From Gynurincola endophyticus (GTDB taxonomy: Bacteria > Bacteroidota > Bacteroidia > Chitinophagales > Chitinophagaceae), in contig NZ_RCWL01000011.1 in assembly GCF_003991195.1 (NCBI RefSeq), forward strand, positions 1 through 64,000: DNA of 64,000 nt, read 5' to 3'. The translations under genes and the position numbers were made by a program. Under the pieces are notes generated by a model. The model saw only the letters and a list, made by a program, of their open reading frames with translations. It was not told the DNA's origin and ran no database searches. Shown here one piece after another: positions 1 through 9,637 of this stretch (position 1 is its first letter; the number at the start of each line of letters is the position of its first letter).

Positions 1-110
1 TGAATAGGAATAAAGAAGATAATAAACTTTTCTTCGATAACATTATAAGAAGTTAAGTAGTTTAGGGAGCGTATTCATATATAGGAATACGGATAGTATA
101 TGGTACTGAA

Positions 111-461
111 TTATTGTTCTTTGCGGGCACTGTTCTTTAACCGATTGAGATTCTTCTCTAAATAAAGATTGTATAATTCATTACCTAAAACTCTGGAATA
201 ACCGGACAATCTTTTTTGTTCAACACCTCTGATCAACACCCGTAAACTATCACGGTTAGCAGTATTTTTCATGAGTTGCTCTAACTCCAGTTCAATATCC
301 AGGTTCACCTTAAACAATTTCTTTTTCATCGTTTCATTTAAACCCAAAGAATCAACGATCCATTGAGTCTGGTGATGCGCATTGTTTTGGCTGTTCACAT
401 TTTGCCCAATTAAATATTGGCCTACGGTCAATAAAAAAAATAATAAAATATAATTACGCAT
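111..461 (-). CDS. Small exported protein of unknown function
   Basis: A 116-residue protein with a clear N-terminal signal peptide (hydrophobic residues 4-18, likely cleavage after GQ near residue 20), so it should be periplasmic or outer-membrane associated. The mature part is almost wholly predicted helix and rich in charged residues and Leu, in a pattern loosely like Spy/CpxP-type periplasmic helical proteins, but I do not see a diagnostic LTxxQ motif. It starts only 10 bases after the stop of the RHS-like gene upstream, so the two are probably co-transcribed. In RHS-type toxin loci the small downstream gene is often an immunity protein; that role is only a possibility here. Function unknown. 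Confidence 0.75.
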   Translation of the reverse strand: MRNYILLFFLLTVGQYLIGQNVNSQNNAHHQTQWIVDSLGLNETMKKKLFKVNLDIELELEQLMKNTANRDSLRVLIRGVEQKRLSGYSRVLGNELYNLYLEKNLNRLKNSARKEQ

Positions 462-471
462 AAATTAGTTT

Positions 472-3400
472 TTAGTTATCCCAAATACATTCTTCTACTA
501 CTCTGTAATAGGTTGGAGAAACGGAATTATCTGAGAAACGATAGTAGTAATACTCTACCCATTGTCTTGTTGCCGGATTATAAGCACATTGATCCAGAAT
601 GAAATAACCATATTCACAGACATTATTAACACACTTTCTGTCTTCACCAACACAATTCGATGAATTACATTGTACAGTACAGGTACCTATATTATTAGCG
701 TGTGCTTGTCCTAACGCAACAATATTACTTTGTGCAATACTATTCGCGTCGGATTTACTTATAGTAGATGAATAGGTGCCTGCTGCTATTGTGTAGCTAT
801 GCGTTGACCCTACAAACCCTGTAGAACAGATCTTAGTGAAAGATTGCGTTATCGCATCATTGTAAAAAGTACATACTGCATTATTATTGGCATAAACCTG
901 TCCTACCGAATCAATATAGCTTATAGCTTTTGCATCTGCATCAGCCTGACTGATGGATGAGTAAAGGATACCTGCCGGTAATGAGTAACTCACGGTTGAA
1001 GATACAGCTCCAGCAGGACAATTATTTTTCTGATAATTTTTAGTAATCGCTGTGTTATAATAATAACCAACATTGGTACAGTTCTCCTGCTGACCATTCA
1101 GCAGATAACAATATTTTTGTATAACATTGCCGTCTTTATCCTTAACAACAGACAATCGGTTAAACTCATCATATTCATACTGATTGTGCAGATTATTATA
1201 GGTGTAATGATCTTTAATACCTTTGAACCTGTCGTACAAATAGATATCCATAAAAGCAGTTGTGGTTGCAATTAAACTGCTCTTTACAGATAATAAATGA
1301 TTATAAATAGCATAGGAATCATTTGACGTCAATATACTGTAATTCAATAAAGGGTTCACTTCCGATGGCAATACATTCATAATACGGGCTACGGGATACA
1401 TATTATGGTATCCCCAAATGAGCGTTTCTTTATATCCGGCTGAAGTTTCAACCCCAACCAGCTTATTACCCTGAAGTGCTGAATAATAATAAGACTCATC
1501 AAGAGTAAAACTGCTATCAAATTTTAACTCGCTGCCTTGAACAGATATACTTTCTAAGGAATCAATAGGTATAGGTTTATCCAGCTTTAAAGAATATCTT
1601 TTAGACACATTCCATGGCAATACAGCATCATATTCAAAGAGCTGTCCGCCTGTTACATATTCAACATTACCAATTTTCTTAATACTTAAAGTCTGTATAG
1701 GCAACTGGCTATAATTATTCGTTTTGTGTGCCAGCAGCCAGGCAGGAATGCCTGATAATGAAAACAAATCTTCAGAAACAGTATTTTTCGTACCAACTAT
1801 TTCATTACCTAAATCATTGTAAGAAATATCCGGAGAAATATTATACAGATTTGTATGAATTAGTGTGTCTTTTCTCTCTGAATAGTCTACACCGTTTCGA
1901 TCAAAATCTTTTGTCACCATCGCATAAAGGCGATACCATTTTTTATATGTTTTGTAAATTTCTGCTCCAAAATGGTAATAATTGTTTCCCGCCAGATCGC
2001 CCATTTGCAAAATCGACGTATAAGGGAGGCCTAAATCCAAAGGATGATAATTAACCCTAGAAACTGCATTATTAAATACTTCATAATATCTGTTGTCAAA
2101 ATCATACTCGTATTGGGTTGATTTTACAATCTTCGCAGTATCACTAGCCCATTCAAAAATATCTTCCTGATACAAAACAGCTTGTTGCTCAGGCAGGGCA
2201 GTCAGTCTGTTCGATATTCTTTCATTACCAAAAACAACAGTAGGAAACTCATCTGCAAGGTTTAAATACAATTGTCTGTTAAAACCATTTCTTTTTAAAC
2301 TATCATCTGAGGTAATTACCGAGCTATATAAAGAATAACGGCCGGTGTAGAAATTAATAGGGCCGACAGGAGAAGATGAAAAAGTCACAAAACCTTTCAT
2401 CAGATCAACCGTATAATCTCCGATACCATGATACGTTGCAACCGGGTCACATTTGATAAGGTCGCCGGTTCTGCTTTTATTATTTAAATCAGGTAAATTA
2501 TACTGAGCAGAAGAAGAAAGATTATTTCCTAAAAAAGTATAAGAAAAATACTTTGAAGCAGATATTTTTTTTGTAAGATTATCGTAAGTATGTACCGACT
2601 TTACTCTTACGCCAGGGGCCAACTGATTTTCAGCAACATTTACCTCTTCATATAATTCATACGTACAGCTTAAGTTAGCGATTAAGTTATCACCTCTTAC
2701 CTGTATTTCAAGACGAATATCCCCTTCCAGGTCAACCATAAAATCATCTCCTACTACACCGGTTTCATTAAGTGTAAAATCCATATTACCCACGTACATA
2801 TTATTACGGTAGATCACTACATTAAAGGCATAAGGCAAACCGGGTACATAATTCAGGTATTGCAAAAACCCTGCAAGTCTTACATATTTGGCCTGTGGCG
2901 GAATTGTAAATGTCTGGGAAGTGAAAGTAACAAAATGTGTAGATGACAACAAACTATCTTCAGCCATAATTATAATAGTAGTATCCCGTTTATTTTTTTT
3001 AGTCCATCCGGTATAAGCAAAATCATTTGATTCATAAACCAGGCTATCCGAGCCTCCTGTCGGATAAGTTATTTTATTTAACAAACTTTTCTTTACGTAA
3101 TCAGGGTTTATTTCTCTATTTGCAAGGTTTGTTATTAAAGTATTAAAATAAATCAAACTATTATCTTTATAATCTGTAAGATAAATTAAAGATGTGTTTG
3201 GTTCACCATTATAAAACCCCCAATAATCGATTGAGTTTGAAAATCTGCTTTCACTATCATAGGATGTATAATCGAATTTATATTTATGTAATACACTGTC
3301 AGTAGTATTGGTAAACTCTACCGTAGTTAAATAACTCCTGATGGATAATCTGTTCCCAAAATCATCCAATTCATAATTACCCAATCCGGCGGTGTGGTAA

Positions 3401-4482
3401 CCCAGACGAACTTTACTGATTATCGTATTAGAAAGCGTATCTACAATTGAGATATTATTCAGTAATTTTTCATTCAGTACATCCTGTCTTGCAGTATATC
3501 CGAAATTTACGACCAAACCTTCTGATGTACTAATTTTTTTCAATACGAAATCATAAGATACATTGTAATTATAACAAGTACTATGTTCGTCAGTAGGATA
3601 AGGAAGCGGGTCTCCGGGGATCATGGGCTGTTTATTAATAAAGCAATCCATATGTGTCATCTTCAGATACTTGGTAATCGTTTCACTTTTCCCTGTAGAA
3701 TAAGTAGAATAAAGCGGATCGTATTCCAGTTTTATAAAATCACCATTCGGATGAATTACTTTAGTCAGATACCAGGTATGCGGATAGATTCTGTATCTTC
3801 CTTTTCCACAGTCTACGCCTCTTGTTGCAGTACCTAAGCTATCATTCAATTTAAAATAATACTTTATGCCCTGCTGGTCAATGAAACCACGCCCCTCCAT
3901 AGCATCATAAATTACCTTCAAACCGTAATTACCTAAAAAAACCGTATCTCCTTCACTGATAACGAACCGGCCGGAGTGATTCAGGAAACTAAAATTATAA
4001 ATATCATATTCGGTATCATAACCATCGTAGTATTCTGATTTCTGAGAGTTTCTAAGAGTATAATACATACTCTCGTCATTCACTATTCCGTTAAGAACCG
4101 AGGCTGGCGGTTCATCGCGTACATTAGTTACATCAACCGCATCGTTAGTTGTCAGATTAATCACCCCAACACCATTTAAACTCCACGACAAGCCGTAACG
4201 GCCACTGGATTCATTAGGCCTGAATCCAGTAGTTGTGTAATTCAAACTAACAGGTAAAGACAAATTAGCAGTTTTCACTGAATAAACCGGTATTGTGATA
4301 TTGGGGCTACCAGTGGAATGATTGATCGGCACATCGCCATATTGGGTAATTTTGTACGCCTCAGGGTTAGGATGCAAACTCTGTCCTATTTTTTGATTTT
4401 CAACCCAAAGTTTAGAAGGTGTTTGTGCATTTGCAGTAAGATTAAATATAAAAGCAAATACAAGCAATTTAAGGTATTTCAT
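472..4482 (-). CDS. Secreted RHS-like repeat protein with two DUF5977 domains
   Basis: A 1336-residue exported protein (signal peptide, cleavage after NAQ at residue 20). The N-terminal part (about 40-120, motif HSTGSPNITIPVY) is typical of Bacteroidota RHS/YD-repeat surface proteins. An RHS-like stretch is visible near residue 1120 (NQYEYDEFNRLSVVKDKDGN). It is followed by two tandem DUF5977-type repeats (about 1145-1205 and 1207-1270), each beginning with a YYN/FYN-A-T motif and ending in A-N-N-x-x-x-C. A Cys-rich tail of about 65 residues closes the protein. I see no recognised toxin domain in the tail and the classical long RHS core is short. Such proteins are thought to act at the cell surface in adhesion or contact-dependent competition; that is family knowledge, not shown here. 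Confidence 0.8.
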   Translation of the reverse strand: MKYLKLLVFAFIFNLTANAQTPSKLWVENQKIGQSLHPNPEAYKITQYGDVPINHSTGSPNITIPVYSVKTANLSLPVSLNYTTTGFRPNESSGRYGLSWSLNGVGVINLTTNDAVDVTNVRDEPPASVLNGIVNDESMYYTLRNSQKSEYYDGYDTEYDIYNFSFLNHSGRFVISEGDTVFLGNYGLKVIYDAMEGRGFIDQQGIKYYFKLNDSLGTATRGVDCGKGRYRIYPHTWYLTKVIHPNGDFIKLEYDPLYSTYSTGKSETITKYLKMTHMDCFINKQPMIPGDPLPYPTDEHSTCYNYNVSYDFVLKKISTSEGLVVNFGYTARQDVLNEKLLNNISIVDTLSNTIISKVRLGYHTAGLGNYELDDFGNRLSIRSYLTTVEFTNTTDSVLHKYKFDYTSYDSESRFSNSIDYWGFYNGEPNTSLIYLTDYKDNSLIYFNTLITNLANREINPDYVKKSLLNKITYPTGGSDSLVYESNDFAYTGWTKKNKRDTTIIIMAEDSLLSSTHFVTFTSQTFTIPPQAKYVRLAGFLQYLNYVPGLPYAFNVVIYRNNMYVGNMDFTLNETGVVGDDFMVDLEGDIRLEIQVRGDNLIANLSCTYELYEEVNVAENQLAPGVRVKSVHTYDNLTKKISASKYFSYTFLGNNLSSSAQYNLPDLNNKSRTGDLIKCDPVATYHGIGDYTVDLMKGFVTFSSSPVGPINFYTGRYSLYSSVITSDDSLKRNGFNRQLYLNLADEFPTVVFGNERISNRLTALPEQQAVLYQEDIFEWASDTAKIVKSTQYEYDFDNRYYEVFNNAVSRVNYHPLDLGLPYTSILQMGDLAGNNYYHFGAEIYKTYKKWYRLYAMVTKDFDRNGVDYSERKDTLIHTNLYNISPDISYNDLGNEIVGTKNTVSEDLFSLSGIPAWLLAHKTNNYSQLPIQTLSIKKIGNVEYVTGGQLFEYDAVLPWNVSKRYSLKLDKPIPIDSLESISVQGSELKFDSSFTLDESYYYSALQGNKLVGVETSAGYKETLIWGYHNMYPVARIMNVLPSEVNPLLNYSILTSNDSYAIYNHLLSVKSSLIATTTAFMDIYLYDRFKGIKDHYTYNNLHNQYEYDEFNRLSVVKDKDGNVIQKYCYLLNGQQENCTNVGYYYNTAITKNYQKNNCPAGAVSSTVSYSLPAGILYSSISQADADAKAISYIDSVGQVYANNNAVCTFYNDAITQSFTKICSTGFVGSTHSYTIAAGTYSSTISKSDANSIAQSNIVALGQAHANNIGTCTVQCNSSNCVGEDRKCVNNVCEYGYFILDQCAYNPATRQWVEYYYYRFSDNSVSPTYYRVVEECIWDN

Positions 4483-4534
4483 ATCAGAAATGGGGTATAA
4501 AATGAGGTCAACAACTTAAAATATTTAAGAAAGA

Positions 4535-4542
4535 CAAAAATA
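4535..4542 (-). promoter_or_regulatory. Candidate -7 box for the RHS-like gene
   Basis: On the minus strand this reads TATTTTTG, a full match to the Bacteroidota -7 consensus TAnnTTTG, about 53 bases before the ATG at 4482. A TTG lies 17 bases further upstream (4560-4562), a little closer than the usual 19-21, so the -33 box is weak. Confidence 0.4.
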
Positions 4543-4747
4543 AACCAAATTATAAAATGCAATTAATCTTAATAAGTATTCTATAAAGAAATAGTAATTT
4601 TTGCTGCTTTCCGCCAAGATAATATATTTATATTCATCAATGTAAAAAATAGATGTACTAATTAATATTTTTTTCTTTCCTAAATCTCTTTTTGACAAAA
4701 ATCAATAACTAAGCTATACGCTTCTATTATATAGAAAATTTTATACA

Positions 4748-4777
4748 TTGTAATGGTACATTTTCATCCTATTTTTG
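4748..4777 (+). promoter_or_regulatory. Candidate Bacteroidota promoter pointing right
   Basis: TTG at 4748-4750, a 19-base spacer, then TATTTTTG at 4770-4777: textbook -33/-7 spacing for the Bacteroidota primary sigma factor. No plus-strand gene follows until the sigma factor at 5307. It would give either a roughly 520-base leader for the fecI-like operon or a transcript antisense to the AraC remnant. Confidence 0.4.
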
Positions 4778-4822
4778 TGTATTGTTAGCACATTGAGATC
4801 TACACGCAATTCAATCACTGAA

Positions 4823-5095
4823 TCATTTTAATATTTTGCCAATAATTGACCGCACATATAAAAACAGTATTCCCGCGCTTAACAATGGTAAAGCAAACAA
4901 TGGCATTCCAAGGAAGCCAGGAATGAGCGGATGAGAAGATAAATTATCGTAGTAAAAAAAAAGCTGAATACCAACAACCGCTAACCAGCAAACCAGCACC
5001 TTATCTGAAGCCTGTAAATGTTTTTTCGAACAGATCAGAACAATCAGAAAAACACTCAGAACAACTCCGGCTAAAGTAAATGCATGAAAAAACAT
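4823..5095 (-). pseudogene. Truncated AraC-family regulator, membrane N-terminus only
   Basis: The 90 residues form about three hydrophobic segments (7-24, 33-48, 64-85) ending in LLSAGILFLYVRSI. This closely follows the N-terminal membrane region found in Bacteroidota AraC-type regulators, which are normally about 350-400 residues with a C-terminal double HTH. Here the frame stops at a TGA right after the last segment (IIGKILK), and the sequence beyond it is non-coding, so the DNA-binding half is missing. It may be a decayed gene or a small membrane protein derived from one. Family assignment is from the hydrophobic pattern alone. Confidence 0.5.
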
Positions 5096-5306
5096 AGTAA
5101 AATTGGCTGGAAGGTAAAGATAACACCCCCTTCTTATAAGATACTACTTTTTTTTCATATTTCCAAATTTGCATGTACTGTCAGATTCCTGTAAAATCAG
5201 GCCATATTTCCCACCCTCTACAAAAAGTTTCCTTTCTCATAAACAGTATAACCTTTTTGCTGAATAGCTTGCACTACTCTTATTATTAGCAAGTATACAT
5301 TAGATA

Positions 5307-5837
5307 ATGTCATCAACGGGATCAAACACTAATTCTGAAAAAGAAGCCTTCTTTCAGCAGCTCTTCAAAACCTACTGGAAAAAGGTTTATAATCTCTGCT
5401 ATCTATACACCAGTGATGTGGGTATTTCAAAAGACCTTACACAAAACATCTTTTTGTCATTGTGGGAAAGAAACTTTTTACTGGAAGACCAGGATGCTAT
5501 TGAAAAATATCTCTCACGTGCCGCAAAATATCAGGTACTGAATCATTTCAGAAAATTCAAAAAAGTAGAGCTTACTGCTGTTTTTACTGACAACAACCTT
5601 CCCTCCGGCCACCATCCGGAAGATAACATTCATTACAAAGAGATACTCACCAACATTCAACAAGAAATAGAAGCACTTCATGAGCCTGCCAGAACGATTT
5701 TTAAACTAAGCCGTGAAAAAGAAATGAGTTACAAAGAAATAGCACTTCATCTGGGTTTAAGTATCAAAACAGTAGAGTTTCATATTTCCAAAGTACTTAA
5801 ACGGTTACGGAAACACCTGAATGTCATAGAAAAGTAA
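5307..5837 (+). CDS. ECF RNA polymerase sigma-70 factor (FecI-like)
   Basis: A 176-residue group IV sigma factor. Region 2 spans about residues 20-80 (YNLCYLYTSDVGISKDLTQNIFLSLW, the core-binding and -10 recognition part) and region 4 about 115-170 (MSYKEIALHLGLSIKTVEFHISKVLKRLRK, a helix-turn-helix for -35 recognition). Length is normal for the family. It starts an operon with a FecR-type anti-sigma gene 51 bases downstream and a TonB receptor with a signalling STN domain. The expected circuit is that receptor occupancy signals through FecR to release this factor, which then drives the receptor gene. The circuit is known for the family and inferred here. Confidence 0.92.
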   Translation: MSSTGSNTNSEKEAFFQQLFKTYWKKVYNLCYLYTSDVGISKDLTQNIFLSLWERNFLLEDQDAIEKYLSRAAKYQVLNHFRKFKKVELTAVFTDNNLPSGHHPEDNIHYKEILTNIQQEIEALHEPARTIFKLSREKEMSYKEIALHLGLSIKTVEFHISKVLKRLRKHLNVIEK

Positions 5838-5888
5838 TTTAAAAAAATCGCACAAGGGTATAAAAAGCTTCAAGGTATATTATAATGT

Positions 5889-6848
5889 ATGAAACATATT
5901 TCACCGGAATTATTGCAAAAATATAGTCAGCATTTATGTAATACTGATGAAAAAGCCGTTGTTGAGGAATGGTTGAATGAACAGAATAACATCTTTAAAG
6001 ATGGATTACTGCAGGCACCTGTAAGAAACGAGGAGCTGGTAAAGAATGATATCTGGAAAGGTATTCAACAAAGAAAAAACAGCAGTTCATCACTCAGGTT
6101 TATGTTGTATAAAACATTAGCTGCCGCTTGTATAACAGGTATTATTGGGGTACTATCTTATTATCAGTTCAATAAAACTGATACAAAAACGCAGCTTGCC
6201 GCTACAGCAATCAGTTTTACAGCACCGGCAGGAGAACCCAGTACATTGTTTCTTCCTGATAGCAGCAAGGTATACCTGATGAGCGGTTCTACCATCAGTT
6301 ATTCTACTAATTTTTCCAGTGAAAACAACAGAGTATTACAGCTAGAACAAGGAGAAATATTCCTGGAAGTAACACATAATGAAAAAAAACCTTTTTTGCT
6401 GGAGTGCGTATCCGGCACCATTAAAGTACTTGGAACAAAATTCAATGTAAAAAACAACTTTAAAGATTCTTTACTATACGTAACGCTCAATGAAGGTAGT
6501 ATTCAGTTTGAGGCCGCCGGAACAATACCACAAAAGTTAATTCCCGGTCAACAATTGTTATTCAATAAACAACAAAATAAAACCATAGCACTGCAAGCTA
6601 CCAATCTGGACATCGCTACCGGATGGATCAATAAACAACTAATATTCAAAGAAGCTCCGGTTCATCAGGTACTGGAAAGAATAGAATCTTATTATGGAAT
6701 TCGCTTTATCAAAAAATCATCTGCCGATTCAGATAAAACATTGACAGGAACTTTTGACAACATGAATCTCAAAGAAGTACTAACAATGATTCACTTCAGT
6801 ACCAGCATACAATTTAAAATAGAGCAACATACTATTACCGTTTACTAG
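5889..6848 (+). CDS. FecR-family anti-sigma factor
   Basis: A 319-residue inner-membrane protein. The cytoplasmic N-terminus (1-73) would hold the sigma factor. A single membrane helix spans about 75-93. The periplasmic FecR domain follows (about 110-210, with FTAPAGEPSTLFLPDSSKVYLMSGSTI and GEIFLEVTHNEKKPF), then a C-terminal domain (about 245-319, APVHQVLERIESYYGIRF) resembling DUF4974/STN. Order and length are standard for Bacteroidota FecR proteins. It lies between its sigma factor and the TonB receptor and should transmit the receptor signal across the inner membrane. Confidence 0.93.
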   Translation: MKHISPELLQKYSQHLCNTDEKAVVEEWLNEQNNIFKDGLLQAPVRNEELVKNDIWKGIQQRKNSSSSLRFMLYKTLAAACITGIIGVLSYYQFNKTDTKTQLAATAISFTAPAGEPSTLFLPDSSKVYLMSGSTISYSTNFSSENNRVLQLEQGEIFLEVTHNEKKPFLLECVSGTIKVLGTKFNVKNNFKDSLLYVTLNEGSIQFEAAGTIPQKLIPGQQLLFNKQQNKTIALQATNLDIATGWINKQLIFKEAPVHQVLERIESYYGIRFIKKSSADSDKTLTGTFDNMNLKEVLTMIHFSTSIQFKIEQHTITVY

Positions 6849-6868
6849 CATATTATAAATAAAAAATC

Positions 6869-9595
6869 ATGCGCTCATCTTTAATGCGAATATCCTTAAA
6901 AAGGGTAACTGCTACCTTATTGCCTTTACTTTTCAGTATTTATTTACCGGCTCAGAACGGTAAGTTCACAATTACACCCAACAAACTGGATATAAAATCT
7001 TTCATATCCCAACTGGAAGAAAAATCTTCTTACAAATTTATCTATAGTGACATAGAAAAAGAACTTTCGAAAACGGTTGTATTCAATCCGGGCACAGCAA
7101 CCGTCACACAGCTTCTGAACCAGGTACAAAATCAAACCGGGTTACTTTACAATATTTCAGGCAATACCATTGCTTTAAAAGCCGCTCCGGCAAAAGGTTC
7201 ACTATCCGGATATGTTACCGACAATGAGGGCAGCCGGTTAGAAGGAGCCACTATCACTATTCAAAAAACAACAATTAACATTACCGCCGATCAAAGCGGA
7301 TATTTTATTGTAAAAGGATTGCAACCCGGTAAATACAACATCAGTATTTCTTATGTAGGACACGAGACCTTCAATAAAAACATCACTATTACTGAAGCGA
7401 ACGAAACCATACTGAATGCTATGTTGAAATTAAGTAATGAAAATAACCATGTATTGAATCAGGTGGTAGTGACCGGGCAGTACCGGCCTCAGTCGGTCAA
7501 TAAATCTATTTATCGCGTAGAAGTCATTGACAAAGCACAGATACAAAATATGGCGGTAAGCACTGTTGCTGAATTATTAAAATCTCAATTAAATATTGAA
7601 ATCGAAAACCAATCAGAAATGGGAAGATCCAAGATCAGGGTACTGGGATTAAATAGTCAGTATATTAAAATTCTGATGGATAATATTCCTGTTGCCGGCG
7701 ACGAAAATATGGGAAGTGATGTTGATCTCAGTACGATCAGTTTAGACGATGTTGAACGCATTGAAATTGTTAAAGGTGCCATGGGAGTAGAATATGGAGC
7801 AAACAGTATCGGTGGAGTTGTAAATATTATTACAAAAAAAACAGCACGCAATAAAACAGATCTGAGCTTTGAAATACAGGAAGAAACGGTTCGCGATGAA
7901 TACAATGTTCAATATAACAGTACAGCCAGGGGCAGGCATATTCAACGATTTAACTTTAGTCAGCGTATTACTTCGGATATTTCCGCCGGCGTTTCTTTTT
8001 CTAGAGACAAGTTTAACGGCTATAGAGGTGAACGTATCGGTGCAGGATTAATACTTGAGCCGATTGACGCATACAGTCCCCCAAAAAGAGGTTTTGAATG
8101 GTCTCCAAAAGAATCTTACAACGGTAACTTTTACCTCTCACGCACTGGAAATAACCTGAGCCTTTTTTATAAGTTTAACTACTTCACCTCCGATCTTACG
8201 CACTATGGCCGTACGCCCGTACAACATTATCTGACAGACGAACGAATATATATAAATGGAGGAGTGAATAACGATTATCATACAGAAAGATACAATCATC
8301 ACCTGAACGCCAGAGGAAACTTCTGGAAAAACGCTCACTTTTCGCTGGATGTATCGATGCAAAAAAACGGGCTCGAACATCGCCGGCAGGGAATCAATCT
8401 CATGAACAATACGGCACTCGATGCAAAAGACGGCATTCCGGGAAGTGACCGTTTAACTGCTACCGGTTGGGAAAAACACTTTCAATCGAAAGGATTTTAT
8501 ACGAAAGGTTCTGTTATAAAACCGTTGATAGAAAATAAACTTGAATACAATCTCGGATTTGAAATGGACAATACCAGAGGAAATCAGGGATACACTTCCT
8601 GGTTCAACGATGTTTCACTCAGTACCCCGATTGAACAGGTTTTATTTACCGGTGCAGCTTATACTTCTGCAGAATGGACCGTTTCAGATAAGATCATGAT
8701 CCGCCCCGGCTTCAGAGTTAATTTCAGTAACAGACTTAAAATGCGTACCAACGAATCTATAACAACCAGGTATAAGTTAAATAACAATAACGATATCAGA
8801 TTTATAATAGGAACTTCCACGCGTTTTCCAAATTATGAAGAATTGTATTCATGGTATGTAAACAGTGTGCATGATTATCGTGGAAATCCTGACCTGAAAC
8901 CTGAATATGGAAAATCGGTAGAAATACAGTGGGCACACCGGAAAGAAATCAATAAAAAACTACAGCTCGAAACGAGTTTAAGCAGTATGTACCAACATCT
9001 CACCGACCGCATTGTACCGATCCGGTTCAGAGTAGAAGGCGCAACACAGATAACCGGAAGAAATACTTATACCAATGAACAAAAGTATAACGGCATCATC
9101 AACCAGTTAAGAATAAATCTTGTATCCGACAAATTCAGCATTACGACCGCTGCTTCGCTATTGGCATTCCGCGGGCATGATCCGGAATCGATCAGTAACT
9201 ATACAGATTATCTGACAAACATTCAAGCTAACTTTCAGATGACCTATGTTTTACCCAAAGACATCCGCATCTCTGCATTTTACCGCTATGTAGGAAGGGA
9301 GCCGATTTACGAGTTTCAGGAAACCGGTATGGACCGCGATTTTCAGGCAACCGGTTATGTAAAAGTTTTATACAAAACTGATGATTATCATAACCTTGAC
9401 CTTAACCTGGCCCGTTCATTTTTTAAAAACAAAATTGACTTCAGGATAGGTGTAAGAAACCTGTTTGACGTAACCGATATATTCTATACACCGATCAATC
9501 CACCACGCGAGAATATGATTAACACACAACGGGTACTTCGACTGTATTATGGAAGAAGTTATTTCGCGAAAATCACTTTTAATCTTTTCAGGTAA
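6869..9595 (+). CDS. TonB-dependent outer-membrane receptor with STN signalling domain
   Basis: A 908-residue outer-membrane transporter. It has a signal peptide (cleavage after PAQ near 29), an STN/secretin-type signalling domain (about 32-102), a CarboxypepD_reg-like domain (about 111-185), a TonB box region (VVVTGQ near 198), a plug (about 208-318, IKILMDNIPVAGDENMG and VERIEIVKGAMGVEYGANSIGGVVNIITKK), and a 22-strand barrel ending in FNLFR with terminal aromatic-type signature. The STN domain contacts FecR, so it is both transporter and sensor. It sits 20 bases after fecR and before an LRR-like lipoprotein. It differs from the SusC type by its length and single-plug organisation. The ligand (siderophore, haem, peptide or other) cannot be told from sequence. 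Confidence 0.92.
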   Translation: MRSSLMRISLKRVTATLLPLLFSIYLPAQNGKFTITPNKLDIKSFISQLEEKSSYKFIYSDIEKELSKTVVFNPGTATVTQLLNQVQNQTGLLYNISGNTIALKAAPAKGSLSGYVTDNEGSRLEGATITIQKTTINITADQSGYFIVKGLQPGKYNISISYVGHETFNKNITITEANETILNAMLKLSNENNHVLNQVVVTGQYRPQSVNKSIYRVEVIDKAQIQNMAVSTVAELLKSQLNIEIENQSEMGRSKIRVLGLNSQYIKILMDNIPVAGDENMGSDVDLSTISLDDVERIEIVKGAMGVEYGANSIGGVVNIITKKTARNKTDLSFEIQEETVRDEYNVQYNSTARGRHIQRFNFSQRITSDISAGVSFSRDKFNGYRGERIGAGLILEPIDAYSPPKRGFEWSPKESYNGNFYLSRTGNNLSLFYKFNYFTSDLTHYGRTPVQHYLTDERIYINGGVNNDYHTERYNHHLNARGNFWKNAHFSLDVSMQKNGLEHRRQGINLMNNTALDAKDGIPGSDRLTATGWEKHFQSKGFYTKGSVIKPLIENKLEYNLGFEMDNTRGNQGYTSWFNDVSLSTPIEQVLFTGAAYTSAEWTVSDKIMIRPGFRVNFSNRLKMRTNESITTRYKLNNNNDIRFIIGTSTRFPNYEELYSWYVNSVHDYRGNPDLKPEYGKSVEIQWAHRKEINKKLQLETSLSSMYQHLTDRIVPIRFRVEGATQITGRNTYTNEQKYNGIINQLRINLVSDKFSITTAASLLAFRGHDPESISNYTDYLTNIQANFQMTYVLPKDIRISAFYRYVGREPIYEFQETGMDRDFQATGYVKVLYKTDDYHNLDLNLARSFFKNKIDFRIGVRNLFDVTDIFYTPINPPRENMINTQRVLRLYYGRSYFAKITFNLFR

Positions 9596-9637
9596 ATAAT
9601 TCAAACAATACTTAAAAAATAAATAAAAAAGGAAATC

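Larger units (their letters stand above)
4483..4822. other. AT-rich intergenic region
   Basis: About 340 bases without a gene between the RHS-like gene and the AraC remnant. It holds one candidate promoter per strand (4535-4542 minus, 4748-4777 plus) and otherwise only very AT-rich sequence. I see no repeat or RNA structure in it. Confidence 0.6.

Noticed and set aside
1728-2054. Plus-strand 108-codon frame
   Set aside because: Antisense to the RHS-like gene, whose frame, signal peptide and domains are clear.
5307-9595. Reading the fecI-fecR-TonB operon as a polysaccharide utilisation locus
   Set aside because: There is no SusD-like or glycoside hydrolase gene, and the receptor is of the STN signalling type, not SusC length or order.
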